From the NCBI GenBank assembly GCA_022711435.1, contig JAKLFB010000028.1, positions 17,526 through 81,525 of the forward strand: a stretch of 64,000 bases of DNA. The letters run 5' to 3'. Every line of letters begins with the position of its first letter. Position 1 is the first letter of the stretch. Both the position numbers and the translations under genes were made by a program. The notes under the pieces are model-generated. The model saw nothing but the letters and a program-made list of their open reading frames with translations, was not told where the DNA came from and ran no database searches. Source of the DNA: Verrucomicrobiota bacterium (GTDB lineage Bacteria > Verrucomicrobiota > Verrucomicrobiia > Limisphaerales > UBA1319). Of the stretch, positions 8,830 through 16,465 are shown one piece after another.

Positions 8830-8848
8830 CCCGCCATTACCAGTGGTT
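8830..8848. repeat. Second copy of tRNA-Cys 5' end plus flank (18/19 match to 16535-16553)
   Basis: CCCGCCATTACCAGTGGTT here matches CCCGCCATTGCCAGTGGTT at 16535-16553, where the first six bases are the 5' end of tRNA-Cys (complement of GGCGGG) and the rest is its upstream flank. A match of this length is very unlikely by chance in such short flanks. It lies 117 bp left of the tRNA 3'-end fragment at 8966. It may be what remains of an earlier tRNA-Cys copy at the end of the left-hand island. Confidence 0.5.
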
Positions 8849-8965
8849 GCCGAGTAGTGCCGGGGTGATGATCGGGTAGTGCCCCGGTTTTGATTTCACT
8901 GACACTTTCACTGGCACTTGCCGTCTCTGGAATCTGCAACTCATTGAGGACTAAACCGTTGGAGT

Positions 8966-8995
8966 TGGAGGCGGAGGTCGGAATCGAACCGACGC
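8966..8995 (-). repeat. Displaced tRNA-Cys 3' end (att repeat, left end of 7.5-kb element)
   Basis: Thirty bases matching the T-arm, acceptor 3' strand and CCA of the intact tRNA-Cys at 16466-16495 with 28/30 identity, exactly 7500 bp away. The sequence breaks off before the anticodon arm, so it is a fragment and not a tRNA gene. The two mismatches lie in the acceptor stem. The stem built with either copy keeps seven pairs including one G-U, so integration left the tRNA functional. Confidence 0.85.
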
Positions 8996-9026
8996 TTCTA
9001 TCCCAGCCATAGAGTATGCGAAAACC

Positions 9027-9038
9027 CCAATAAAATCA
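9027..9038. repeat. Left subterminal inverted repeat of the element
   Basis: CCAATAAAATCA occurs here, 31 bp inside the left att repeat, and its perfect complement TGATTTTATTGG occurs at 16442-16453, 12 bp inside the right one. The pair could be arm-type sites for integrase or excisionase. It is also simply AT-rich, so function is inferred. Confidence 0.45.
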
Positions 9039-9094
9039 GCATATTTGAACTTGCTTGACAGAGGTGCACATTAACATTACATTTAACACCAGAT

Positions 9095-10237
9095 ATGCCT
9101 ACTGTAGTGAGACACCCCGGCTCGCCCTTCTGGTATGCCGCTTGGATGGGCGCGGATGGCAAGGGCGGCAAGAAGCTGATACTCCGCAGCACCAAGCTTA
9201 AAGACCGCACAAAAGCTATGGCGCTGGCCATCGAGTATGCAGAAGCCGATAGCAAGGCCGTGGCCGGAATGCTGTTCGAGGCGCAAGCCCGCAAGGTTGT
9301 GAATAGCATTCTGGAGCGGACAGGGACAGGCGATGGCATCCGCACGCCAAGCATTGAGGCCCATTTCAAGGGGTGGCTGCAGAACCAAGAGGCCCACAAA
9401 CGCGCCGGCACAGCGGCCCGATACGGCAAGGTAGTGCGGGAATTCCTCGCGCACCTCGGCAGCCGGGCCTCAAAGCCGCTGGGAAGCCTGGCCCCGGCCG
9501 AAATCGAGACGTTTATTGGCAAGAGACTGAATGCCGGGTTGGCCCCCGGCACTGTGAATCTGGATGGCAAGATAATCCGTGCAGTCTTGAATCGTGCGCG
9601 GCGGCAGGGGCTCATCACGACCAACCCGGCCGAGGCGGTAGACCTGCCCAGCGCAGAAGGCGTTGAGCGTGTCATATTCACCGCCCCCGAGGTGAAGATG
9701 CTGATGGACGCCGCCGAGCCTGAATGGCGCACGCTCATCCTGGTGGGCTATTACACCGGGCAGCGGCTCACCGACTGCACCAAGATGGCTTGGGCTGACG
9801 TGGACCTGGCCGCCGGCACATGGAGCTTGCGGCAAGGCAAGACGGACGCCAAGCTACTTGTCCCGCTACATCCCGCGTTGCTGCAGCACCTCGAAGGATT
9901 GGCCGGCACTGATACAGCCGCCGAATTTGTCATGCCGCACATGGCCGAGCTGGGCCCTGGTGGCCGGCATGGCTTGTCCGAAGGCTTCAAGCGTGTCGCG
10001 CGCAAGGCTGGCGTGGACACGATGCCAGTGAAAGGCGGCGGCAAGCGCATGATTTGCCGACGCTCGTTCCATGCTCTGCGGCATTCATTCACCAGCGCCC
10101 TCTTGAACGCGGGCGTGTCGCCAGAGTTGAGGATGAAACTCACCGGGCACAAGTCGGCCGAGGTTCACCGCGGCTACAGCCATGCCGAGCTCGCCACCCT
10201 GAAGTCCGCTGTCGCCAAGCTGCCGAGTGTCGTATGA
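9095..10237 (+). CDS. int: Tyrosine recombinase B (element integrase)
   Basis: A 380-residue integrase expected to insert and excise the 7.5-kb element at tRNA-Cys. The catalytic set is complete: R224 (YTGQRLTD), K249 (RQGKTDAK), H326-x-x-R329 (HALRH), H352 (LTGHKS) and nucleophile Y361 (VHRGYSHAEL). An N-terminal SAM-like core-binding region lies at about 85-170, preceded by an arm-binding region (WYAAWMGADGKGGKK). The gene starts 100 bp inside the left att repeat, the usual place for an integrase. Its TGA overlaps the next ATG by four bases, so the 193-residue protein is translationally coupled to it. Confidence 0.92.
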   Translation: MPTVVRHPGSPFWYAAWMGADGKGGKKLILRSTKLKDRTKAMALAIEYAEADSKAVAGMLFEAQARKVVNSILERTGTGDGIRTPSIEAHFKGWLQNQEAHKRAGTAARYGKVVREFLAHLGSRASKPLGSLAPAEIETFIGKRLNAGLAPGTVNLDGKIIRAVLNRARRQGLITTNPAEAVDLPSAEGVERVIFTAPEVKMLMDAAEPEWRTLILVGYYTGQRLTDCTKMAWADVDLAAGTWSLRQGKTDAKLLVPLHPALLQHLEGLAGTDTAAEFVMPHMAELGPGGRHGLSEGFKRVARKAGVDTMPVKGGGKRMICRRSFHALRHSFTSALLNAGVSPELRMKLTGHKSAEVHRGYSHAELATLKSAVAKLPSVV

Positions 10238-10815
10238 ATTGGATTCCTCCCAATATCCCCAAATTATGCGGCAAGCTGTTTTCCGAAATAACACCCCGAA
10301 TCACCGAGGACGACCTTAAAGCTGTCCGCAAAAGTTTTGATGCGGCTTTCATCAGATACGCTGATGACGGATTTGGATTGAACAAGGTGCGCCGCCACCT
10401 TTGCCCTGGATGCAAACACGCCATACTGATGCCGCAGGACGTGCGATGGAAACTGCTAAAGCCAAAATTCAAAGCTGCACTTGATCGGGATGATTCCGAC
10501 TGTGTGATTCGGCTTGGGCGGTTGCTGGCGCGGAAACAAGCCCAATATGAACCGCCCTTGAACCGCATCCACGCATTCATTCTGGCGAATTGGATGCCCG
10601 AACCGGAAACCGCAAAAAAGGGCATGTATCCAGCCGGCTTGTGCTACTGCTCATCAGGCTTGATTCAAAAACTGATGAACGTGAATCCAGTTCAATCCAA
10701 AGAGGTAGGAATCGATGATGTAAAACGGGCAATCCGCCGGATGGGGTTGATTAGGATGCCGGGAAGACATTTCACATCATTCGAGAAAGCAGGGGAACTT
10801 TACATTCTGGCCTAA
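10234..10815 (+). CDS. Unknown protein coupled to the integrase
   Basis: A 193-residue soluble protein that I do not recognise. It begins MNWIPPNIPKLCGKLF and is charged and helical. A CPGCKHAILMP segment at about 68-78 has two cysteines and could bind metal with the later CYCSS pair. It has no signal peptide. It overlaps the integrase stop by four bases (ATGA), so it is probably expressed with the integrase and could assist recombination or element maintenance, but nothing in the sequence proves this. Confidence 0.7.
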   Translation: MNWIPPNIPKLCGKLFSEITPRITEDDLKAVRKSFDAAFIRYADDGFGLNKVRRHLCPGCKHAILMPQDVRWKLLKPKFKAALDRDDSDCVIRLGRLLARKQAQYEPPLNRIHAFILANWMPEPETAKKGMYPAGLCYCSSGLIQKLMNVNPVQSKEVGIDDVKRAIRRMGLIRMPGRHFTSFEKAGELYILA

Positions 10816-10891
10816 GCAGTTGCATACGCCATCACGGTAATCACATATGACACCACACCACAAATAGCAACCTTGAGCACAAAATCAGAAT

Positions 10892-11707
10892 ATGAAAACA
10901 ACGACCATTGTAGCAACCGCAACAGCCACATTTTTGGCTGCACTCATCTCCTTGCACGCTCAGCCCGCAAACTTGCTTGTGAACGGCGACTTCGAGGCTG
11001 GCCACACGGGATTCGCTAGTGACTACACCTATTCCCCTGGCAACCTCGCCGCCGGAACATACGATGTTGTAAGAAATCCACGCGATAGCCATCCGGAGGC
11101 TTTTTCCATGACCGACCACACAACCGGCTCGGGATACATGCTGGCGGCCAACGGTGCCCTTGACCATGCGCGGATTGTCTGGCGCCAGTCGGTTGCAGTG
11201 CAGCCCAAGTCAATTTATGCATTCTCTGTTTGGGCGGCCAACTGGAACGGTGTAAGCCCCGACTCAGGGGCGCCGGTTCTGAGCGTTCTCATCAACGGTG
11301 TTCGCATCGGCGGCTCGCTACCCGTGCCGCACGTGCATGGAATCTGGACGAATTATGTCGTGTCTTGGGGGTCGGGGGTTGCAACGAACGCGACCATTGA
11401 GATTCGCGACGACGCTGTCAACTTTGGAGATGATCTCGTGATGGACGACCTTGCTTTTGAATTTCAGGGCTTTGAGCTTACCATCCGCTGCTCAGAAGTG
11501 GAAATCTGCTGGCAGACTGCATCGAACGTTCTATATCAAGTCGAGTATTGCTCGGACCTTACCACGAATATCTGGACCCCGCTCGGAGCGCCTATTTTGG
11601 GGACGGGGACGAAACAGTGCGTTTTTGACAAAATCCCCGATGAGCATCAAAGGTTTCATCGTGTCATTCAAGACACTCGCGCAGTGGAACCACCGGGGGG
11701 ACAGTAA
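10892..11707 (+). CDS. Exported protein with CBM/jelly-roll-like domain, element cargo
   Basis: A 271-residue protein with a Sec-type signal peptide (MKTTTIVATATATFLAALISLHAQP). It has an N-terminal LLVNGDFEAG motif typical of carbohydrate-binding-module-like beta-sandwiches (about residues 27-190). The C-terminal segment (VLYQVEYCSDLTTNIWTPLG...RFHRVI) is the short module that ends many verrucomicrobial exported proteins. It is the only visibly exported product in the 7.5-kb element and has no link to replication or integration, so it is most likely cargo acting at the cell surface. Ligand and benefit are unknown. It could also be a host gene captured by the element. Confidence 0.72.
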   Translation: MKTTTIVATATATFLAALISLHAQPANLLVNGDFEAGHTGFASDYTYSPGNLAAGTYDVVRNPRDSHPEAFSMTDHTTGSGYMLAANGALDHARIVWRQSVAVQPKSIYAFSVWAANWNGVSPDSGAPVLSVLINGVRIGGSLPVPHVHGIWTNYVVSWGSGVATNATIEIRDDAVNFGDDLVMDDLAFEFQGFELTIRCSEVEICWQTASNVLYQVEYCSDLTTNIWTPLGAPILGTGTKQCVFDKIPDEHQRFHRVIQDTRAVEPPGGQ

Positions 11708-11779
11708 GCACCGGTGCATCATCCTGGCCGACGCGGCCGCCGTAACCGCTGAGTGCGTTGGTGACAGCATCCGCGACCG

Positions 11780-12376
11780 CTAAACATCTAACGCACCTTG
11801 GAGCGCGGGTGTCGGGATGGCGGCCGGGGCCGAGCCCGCCCCCTTGGGTGTCGGCCCCGCCGCCGGGCTGGCTTCGGCCAAATCTGAGGTTAATCCGCAG
11901 AGGCCTTCGAGCTCGCCCACCACAATGCCCACGTTGCTGCCCTGTATCTGCACGGGCGCGGCATCGAGATTGTGCAGCGACCGACCGCAGGCTACGACCG
12001 CCGAAGTTGCAGAAACCAACTGGCTGAAGTCGCAAAGGTTCTGCCGCGCGAGGGGGCGGAGGGCAGAGGCATCGTCAATTAGCTGTTCGACCAATCCTGC
12101 AGCGCCATGGACGAAGGTCCGAGCTTTCGCACGGATTTCCCTGGCCCATTCCTCTACCGAACCTTCATTCACCTGCAACACTCCTTCAACTGGCTGCTCC
12201 GGTAATGCCATCGGCTGGTTGCGTTGAGCTTTCCACCGCTGGCGTAATGCAATCGACTCCAATGATTTGAACTTCAAATTATATTTCGCTGCAAGCTCAG
12301 ATAGGTTTGTACACAACCCAGATAGATACTCGCGCCGGCAGGATTCGATTACCGCCTTCGAAATACGCTTCGCCAT
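11780..12376 (-). CDS. HTH protein resembling phage terminase small subunits
   Basis: A 198-residue protein with an N-terminal helix-turn-helix (about 20-50, LSELAAKYNLKFKSLESIAL followed by RQRWKAQR) of the kind found in phage terminase small subunits and transposase-like DNA-binding heads. A helical middle (EWAREIRAKARTFVHGAAGLVEQL) and a low-complexity Ala/Pro tail follow. It ends the minus-strand block and lies three bases after the upstream neighbour. If it is TerS, it would redirect packaging of a helper phage to the element's DNA. The assignment rests on the HTH and context only; it could also be a regulator. Confidence 0.5.
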   Translation of the reverse strand: MAKRISKAVIESCRREYLSGLCTNLSELAAKYNLKFKSLESIALRQRWKAQRNQPMALPEQPVEGVLQVNEGSVEEWAREIRAKARTFVHGAAGLVEQLIDDASALRPLARQNLCDFSQLVSATSAVVACGRSLHNLDAAPVQIQGSNVGIVVGELEGLCGLTSDLAEASPAAGPTPKGAGSAPAAIPTPALQGALDV

Positions 12377-12379
12377 AGT

Positions 12380-12763
12380 CTAAAATTGCATTAGACGAGC
12401 CGGGTTGGCAATACCCATACCCCCACCCTCATCCTTGGCAAGAACGCCATCCTGCTCGTCTCTCGCGCCATACTTAGCTAACTCCTCAAACACCCTCTCC
12501 TCTGGTATTTCAATTCCGATGGCATCCACCTCCTCAAGCGGAACGAAGTGAGTCTCGTGGTGGTGGCTGGGCGAATCCCAGGCAAACACCACCACACGGG
12601 TGGCCGGTTTCCCCACCTTTCGGAAGCGGATGACCTTGGCATCTGGGAACAGGCTCCAAATCGCCAGCCGCCGGCGGGTTGTAATCAACACCATTTCAGT
12701 GAATTCCTCCGCAATTTGCTCATCGGTTTTCACCTCAGATTCAACTTTGGTATTCATCTTCAT
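12380..12763 (-). CDS. Small acidic protein of unknown function in the element
   Basis: A 127-residue acidic protein beginning MKMNTKVESEVKTDEQIAEEF. It has no membrane segment, signal peptide or known motif; a stretch with several histidines (SPSHHHETHFVP) lies in the middle. It is the first gene after the hairpin region at 12957-13061 and is followed three bases later by the TerS-like gene, so the two form an operon. Confidence 0.55.
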   Translation of the reverse strand: MKMNTKVESEVKTDEQIAEEFTEMVLITTRRRLAIWSLFPDAKVIRFRKVGKPATRVVVFAWDSPSHHHETHFVPLEEVDAIGIEIPEERVFEELAKYGARDEQDGVLAKDEGGGMGIANPARLMQF

Positions 12764-12956
12764 GGTTATCTCCAGTCTCGATTTTCAGTTGAACTACCAT
12801 ACCATCGCGCCCCCCACACCCCCACTACCACCGGTGAACCCACCACAAACCAGACTCCAGCGCAACAACAGGCGCCACATTTGTCGTCATCCGCCCTTGC
12901 CTGGGTTTTGGTTTTCATTTTTCTGGGTTAAACCTATTGGCAGTTTGAAATTCATG

Positions 12957-12991
12957 TCTATAGAATAGGAGGCTGCCGGATATTCTATAGA
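12957..12991. repeat. Perfect 11-bp inverted repeat (operator or origin hairpin)
   Basis: TCTATAGAATA (12957-12967) is perfectly inverted as TATTCTATAGA (12981-12991) around a 13-base loop. It lies in the 282-bp gap between the RepA-like gene and the next minus-strand gene. It has no T-run, so it is more like an operator or origin structure than a terminator. Confidence 0.6.
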
Positions 12992-13017
12992 TATGATTCA
13001 TACTGCCTGCATTTGAG

Positions 13018-13061
13018 TTTCACCTTAACCTTAAACTACTATAGGTTAAGGTAAGGTGAAA
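13018..13061. terminator. Long inverted repeat overlapping the RepA-like stop codon
   Basis: CCTTAACC (13023-13030) is inverted as GGTTAAGG (13044-13051) around 13 bases, and the flanks extend the symmetry (TTTCACCTTA against TAAGGTGAAA with one bulge). The stop codon of the RepA-like gene lies in the right arm. It may be a transcription terminator or part of a replication origin with the neighbouring repeat. Confidence 0.5.
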
Positions 13062-14140
13062 TTGTCGGGTTTTCGGCTATACAATCCGGCCACAAAATCT
13101 ACCTTCTTTTCTTGTTTCAACCGCCTCAAATACGCCTCAGCGGTTGATTCTTTGATGCCGGCTGCAACTGCCTTGGCGATGACTTCTTTGTGCCGCTGGC
13201 CGTCTTTGGACAGGCATATTTCGATGAATTGCGAATCTGGCATAATTTTACTGGTATTATGTCGTTTGATTCGGCCGGCATCCAAATCCGGCCGCGGCTG
13301 CATGAGCGGATATTGCCATTCCATAACAAAATCCTCGATTGGTTGATGGTTCCGCAGGATAGAGGTGACGGTGAAGCAATTTGGCTCCTCATGTGCCGTC
13401 AGGATGACGGAGCTATCGGGGTAGCGCATCCAGGCTCCTGCGCCGGACATGCGGTCTTGGGCGGCTTTGCCGGATGGGTCGCCTTTGGCGAAGTGATGGG
13501 CGAGGATGATTGCCGCATTTTGCTGGTCGGCCACTTGCGCGATTTGGTTCAAAAGCTCGGTGATTTCGCCGTTGCTGTTCTCGTTGCGGTCGCCAAGCAA
13601 CTTATAAACTGGGTCGAGGATAATGAGCCCGAAACAATCATCTTCCATCCGCTTGGATAACTCTGGTTTAAGAAATGTAAAATCTCTCGCTTGCCCGCGG
13701 AGGTGCCAGAAAACAATCATATTGGCAACCTCGGCTTTATCGCCGCGCGTGGAGCGGAGCTTGTCCAAGCGCTCCTTGATTCGAAAGCGGGTTAGCTCAA
13801 GGTTGACATACAGCACTTTGGTTTTCTGGCATGGATGCCCCCACCAATCGCTGCCGGATGCAACATCAAGCACGAGGTTCAATAGACACCAGGACTTGTT
13901 CGTCTTGGACGCCCCGCTCAACATCATAATGTCGCCACAGGCCAGCACATTGTCGATGATCGGGACGGGGGGTGGCGGCGGGGTGGCGTCCATTTCCGCC
14001 AGAGACTCAAACGGCGGGAACGCGGGCGCTTGCGGCGCGGCGTCTTGTGGCGTTGCTGGTAGTGGCGCGGCAGGTTGTTCTTCAATCTCGATGTCTGCAA
14101 TTCGGGCGAGCGCCTCGGGGAAGTCGATTTCCTGAATCAT
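13046..14140 (-). CDS. RepA-like AAA+ replication ATPase/helicase
   Basis: A 364-residue RecA-fold ATPase of the RepA/AAA_25 type, expected to act as the replicative helicase or loader of the element. After a proline-rich N-terminus, a degenerate Walker A is seen (GASKTNKS, 76-83, the pattern GxSKxxKSW common in this group). Walker B is FGLIILDPVYKLL, and IILAHHFAKG follows. The C-terminal 80 residues look like a winged helix (SKDGQRHKEVIAKAVAAGI...AEAYLRRLKQEKKV). The start is ATG 14140, which overlaps the primase stop by one base (TAATG). A longer upstream reading overlaps the primase gene and is rejected. Confidence 0.82.
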   Translation of the reverse strand: MIQEIDFPEALARIADIEIEEQPAAPLPATPQDAAPQAPAFPPFESLAEMDATPPPPPVPIIDNVLACGDIMMLSGASKTNKSWCLLNLVLDVASGSDWWGHPCQKTKVLYVNLELTRFRIKERLDKLRSTRGDKAEVANMIVFWHLRGQARDFTFLKPELSKRMEDDCFGLIILDPVYKLLGDRNENSNGEITELLNQIAQVADQQNAAIILAHHFAKGDPSGKAAQDRMSGAGAWMRYPDSSVILTAHEEPNCFTVTSILRNHQPIEDFVMEWQYPLMQPRPDLDAGRIKRHNTSKIMPDSQFIEICLSKDGQRHKEVIAKAVAAGIKESTAEAYLRRLKQEKKVDFVAGLYSRKPDNFTLP

Positions 14141-15195
14141 TATTGAAACGCCTCCATGTCTTTGTTCCATCGGGGATGAATAGAGCGCCACCGTGCAAGC
14201 GCGTCTCCGCGGGTCTGGATAACCGGCAAGTCGATGAGTCTTTTGTTGGGCGCGGACGGCGCGAGGTAGAGTAACTGCTGGATGCCGCCTTTCGCCGGCC
14301 TCCGGCAACCTGGCAATCGAGTAAGCCGGACTGCCGACAGGCATGCCACGTCACCACCGAGCTTGCACAGCGGCCGGATATGCTGCTCGCGGATGGCGTC
14401 AAACTCGGCTTTGCTGGCCGCGTCAATCCTCACCAGTGTATGCACCGATTTGCCGCCCGAGGTGTAGATGGCGGCTATCCGGGCGGGGATTTGGACAACC
14501 ATCGCCATCCACAGACTGAACGGCGCTTCATCACTCTCCCACACCATGTAACGGAACGCGGTGGCGGCCTCTTGTGAACGGCAAGATAGTTTGCCGCCGT
14601 CGCGTGGATTCGGATGCCATTGGCCGTCGACAGGCGCGCACAGATACCAAATGCCCTGCCCTTGGCCGCCCGCGCGCATCTCCGGCGGCACCCTGCAATC
14701 CATCGTCGGTGATTCGATTATGAGCTGCCATTTGGGATACCGCGCTTGCATCTCATCGAATGCCAGCACTGTCTCGCCGGGCTCGAACAGCTTGGCCAGG
14801 AACGAAACCGCATTCTGACTGTCTGGCCGGATGGCACTCCGCTCCCACAACCAATGCCGCCAGGAGCGGGGCATTTGAATCCTGGCCGCCGCCTTTCGTA
14901 GCTGGCTTTCGTCGTATTCGGGCAGGGGCTTTCGCGGGGTTGGGGCGGACTGGCCGGGCATCCGCGATTTGCTGACACCTGGGCCGCTTGAGCTCTCTTT
15001 ATACGCGAATTCAACCGCCGACTGCACCTCGCTGGACGGGGATGGTGGCCTAGTCATCCTGGCGGTTAGATACGCGACCGATTGCTCCTTCGTCATCCCA
15101 AAGATGCGGCAATAATTCGCGGCCGATGGCAGCCAACGATGCACACGCCCCCCTGGCAGGGGGCACGGCGGGATGGATAAGGCGGTTAGTTTCAT
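14140..15195 (-). CDS. Prim-pol (archaeo-eukaryotic type) primase of the element
   Basis: A 351-residue protein whose C-terminal half carries archaeo-eukaryotic primase motifs: VWESDEAPFSLWMAMV followed by YTSGGKSVHTLVRIDA and a conserved GGDVACLSAVRLTRLPG segment. The first 80 residues resemble a PriCT-like helical domain. It should synthesise primers for element replication with the coupled RepA-like ATPase. The start MKLTALS overlaps the preceding stop by four bases (ATGA), which decides against the in-frame start 33 bases upstream. Its own stop overlaps the ATPase start (TAATG), so three genes are translationally coupled. Confidence 0.8.
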   Translation of the reverse strand: MKLTALSIPPCPLPGGRVHRWLPSAANYCRIFGMTKEQSVAYLTARMTRPPSPSSEVQSAVEFAYKESSSGPGVSKSRMPGQSAPTPRKPLPEYDESQLRKAAARIQMPRSWRHWLWERSAIRPDSQNAVSFLAKLFEPGETVLAFDEMQARYPKWQLIIESPTMDCRVPPEMRAGGQGQGIWYLCAPVDGQWHPNPRDGGKLSCRSQEAATAFRYMVWESDEAPFSLWMAMVVQIPARIAAIYTSGGKSVHTLVRIDAASKAEFDAIREQHIRPLCKLGGDVACLSAVRLTRLPGCRRPAKGGIQQLLYLAPSAPNKRLIDLPVIQTRGDALARWRSIHPRWNKDMEAFQ

Positions 15196-15518
15196 TTCTG
15201 GTAGGGGCGAAAGCGGTAGAGCGGGCACTCGGGCGCGGTGCAGTTCCGAATGCCGTCTTTATCAAACCCCAAACACTCAAGGCACATGGCCCTGATGCAC
15301 TGGCGCTGGGTCGCCCAGCCCGCATAAACTCGATTGAACAATCCGCGCTGGCTGGGCGGTGTCTGAGCCAGTCGTTTGGCCATCCGTGCGTGCATGTGGG
15401 GGGCACTTTTGAGCTCTAGAACGCGCCGCAAGCCCTCAGGGGGTGTCAGGATAGCGGGCGGCTCATTAGAACGCGTTCTAGAGGCGTTTGCGAGGGGCTG
15501 GGAGGTGTTCGCTGGCAT
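15192..15518 (-). CDS. Small Cys-rich zinc-finger-like phage-type protein
   Basis: A 108-residue protein with a C-terminal cysteine cluster, RAMCLECLGFD then CTAPECPLYRFRP. This C-x2-C ... C-x4-C-P-L-x-R/F-R pattern is one I know from small proteins near replication genes in phages and prophages. It probably binds zinc and DNA. It lies between the AlpA-like gene (three bases upstream) and the primase gene (four-base overlap), so it belongs to the replication operon. Its exact function is unknown. Confidence 0.7.
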   Translation of the reverse strand: MPANTSQPLANASRTRSNEPPAILTPPEGLRRVLELKSAPHMHARMAKRLAQTPPSQRGLFNRVYAGWATQRQCIRAMCLECLGFDKDGIRNCTAPECPLYRFRPYQK

Positions 15519-15521
15519 GGG

Positions 15522-15884
15522 CTATTCCCCCTCCGGTTGGGCAGGAGCCGCCGCCTTGGGCGGAACCACGTTTTGTTCGAGGTAATCGAGGATGCTCCCC
15601 AAGTCGAAAAGCCTGCACCCCTTCACAGCGCCGGGCGCGCGAGGATTGGAGGTACGAATGAGCCCAGCCCATGAAAGCTCGTAGAGCTTGGAGCGCGTCA
15701 GGCCGCTGTAATGCTCCTGGCCGTTCGCTGGCGCGCGAATCCACACGGGCAAATCAGTGCGACGCTCGGCAGCAAAAGCTTTCCGCTCCGGCTCAGTCAT
15801 GCCGCCGCCCTGGCGCTCGGCCAACCGCTCCGCAATGGTGGGGGTGATTCTCTGTTTCGGTGTTTTGATAATGTTCGCTTTCAT
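15522..15884 (-). CDS. AlpA/excisionase-like HTH protein
   Basis: A 120-residue basic protein with a MerR/AlpA-type helix-turn-helix in its second half (GLTRSKLYELSWAGLIRTSN...RLFDLGSILDYLEQ). It is the first gene of the minus-strand operon, nearest the right end of the element. In satellites and prophages such a protein acts as excisionase and as activator of the replication block (family knowledge), which suits this position. The start is taken at the second of two nearby ATGs (MKANIIKTPKQ); the first adds three residues. Confidence 0.68.
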   Translation of the reverse strand: MKANIIKTPKQRITPTIAERLAERQGGGMTEPERKAFAAERRTDLPVWIRAPANGQEHYSGLTRSKLYELSWAGLIRTSNPRAPGAVKGCRLFDLGSILDYLEQNVVPPKAAAPAQPEGE

Positions 15885-16440
15885 CGCGCACATAATCGAA
15901 CATCTTTTCGCTTGCGACTAGGTGCAGTTGCGACTTAGCGCAAGTGAACCCACCCCCGCCAACACCTGCAGATTTGGGCGCAAAACCCAAAATCTTGCGT
16001 GGCAGTCCATCATCGCACAGCGGCAGGAAGGGGGGGGCGGCCGGTTGCCCCCTGTGGCCGGCGGGCGAAATTAGGTTGCTTGTTTTGCCGGCTGGGTGGC
16101 CCGGGGGTGGCGGCTCGCCCGTGCAGGAATCTCCGCGGGCGGGCGGCGCCCCGGGGACGGGATGGCCGATGGCCGATGAAGGGGGGGGCCACCGCCGCGG
16201 GGGCAGGAGTGGCATGGAGGCGGTTGCCGCCGGCACGCCACATCCCCCCCGAGGTGGGCCCAGCTTGGCCGCCGGGGGCAGCAAGCGGCTCAAGCTAGTC
16301 TATAGGCTAGCTAAAAGGGTTGTTTTCCTGCCAAACCAACATCCGTGCACGTCAGCAAAAACAGGCGAATTTAGGCGGAGGTGTTAGCACTAGACGCTAG
16401 CACTAGGCGGTTTTGATGAATGCCAAAAAGCTGCAACCCC
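15885..16440. other. Gene-poor G-rich right arm of the element
   Basis: About 550 bases with no convincing gene; open frames exist only because the strand is extremely G-rich. Seen here: runs of eight Gs near 16030 and 16180; a weak stem GATTTGGG/CCCAAAATC at 15971-15994; a direct repeat TAGCACTAG spaced 13 bp near 16385-16407; and a near-palindrome AGCTAGTCTATAGGCTAGCT near 16292-16311. The last two could be integrase or excisionase sites. The region should also hold the promoter of the minus-strand operon, which I could not locate. Confidence 0.5.
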
Positions 16441-16441
16441 T

Positions 16442-16453
16442 TGATTTTATTGG
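16442..16453. repeat. Right subterminal inverted repeat of the element
   Basis: TGATTTTATTGG, the perfect complement of 9027-9038, lies 12 bp before the tRNA-Cys 3' end. The bases just to its left (CTGCAACCCCTTGA) also resemble the sequence left of the other att copy (CTGCAACTCATTGA, about 8936), which supports related element ends on both sides. Confidence 0.45.
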
Positions 16454-16465
16454 CTTTGGAGATTT

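Noticed and set aside
8966..8995. Second tRNA-Cys gene
   Set aside because: Only the T arm and 3' acceptor strand are present; no D or anticodon arm follows.
15944..16387. Open frames on both strands of the G-rich arm
   Set aside because: Low-complexity Gly/Ala/Pro/Arg text in all frames, no motif and no ribosome site.
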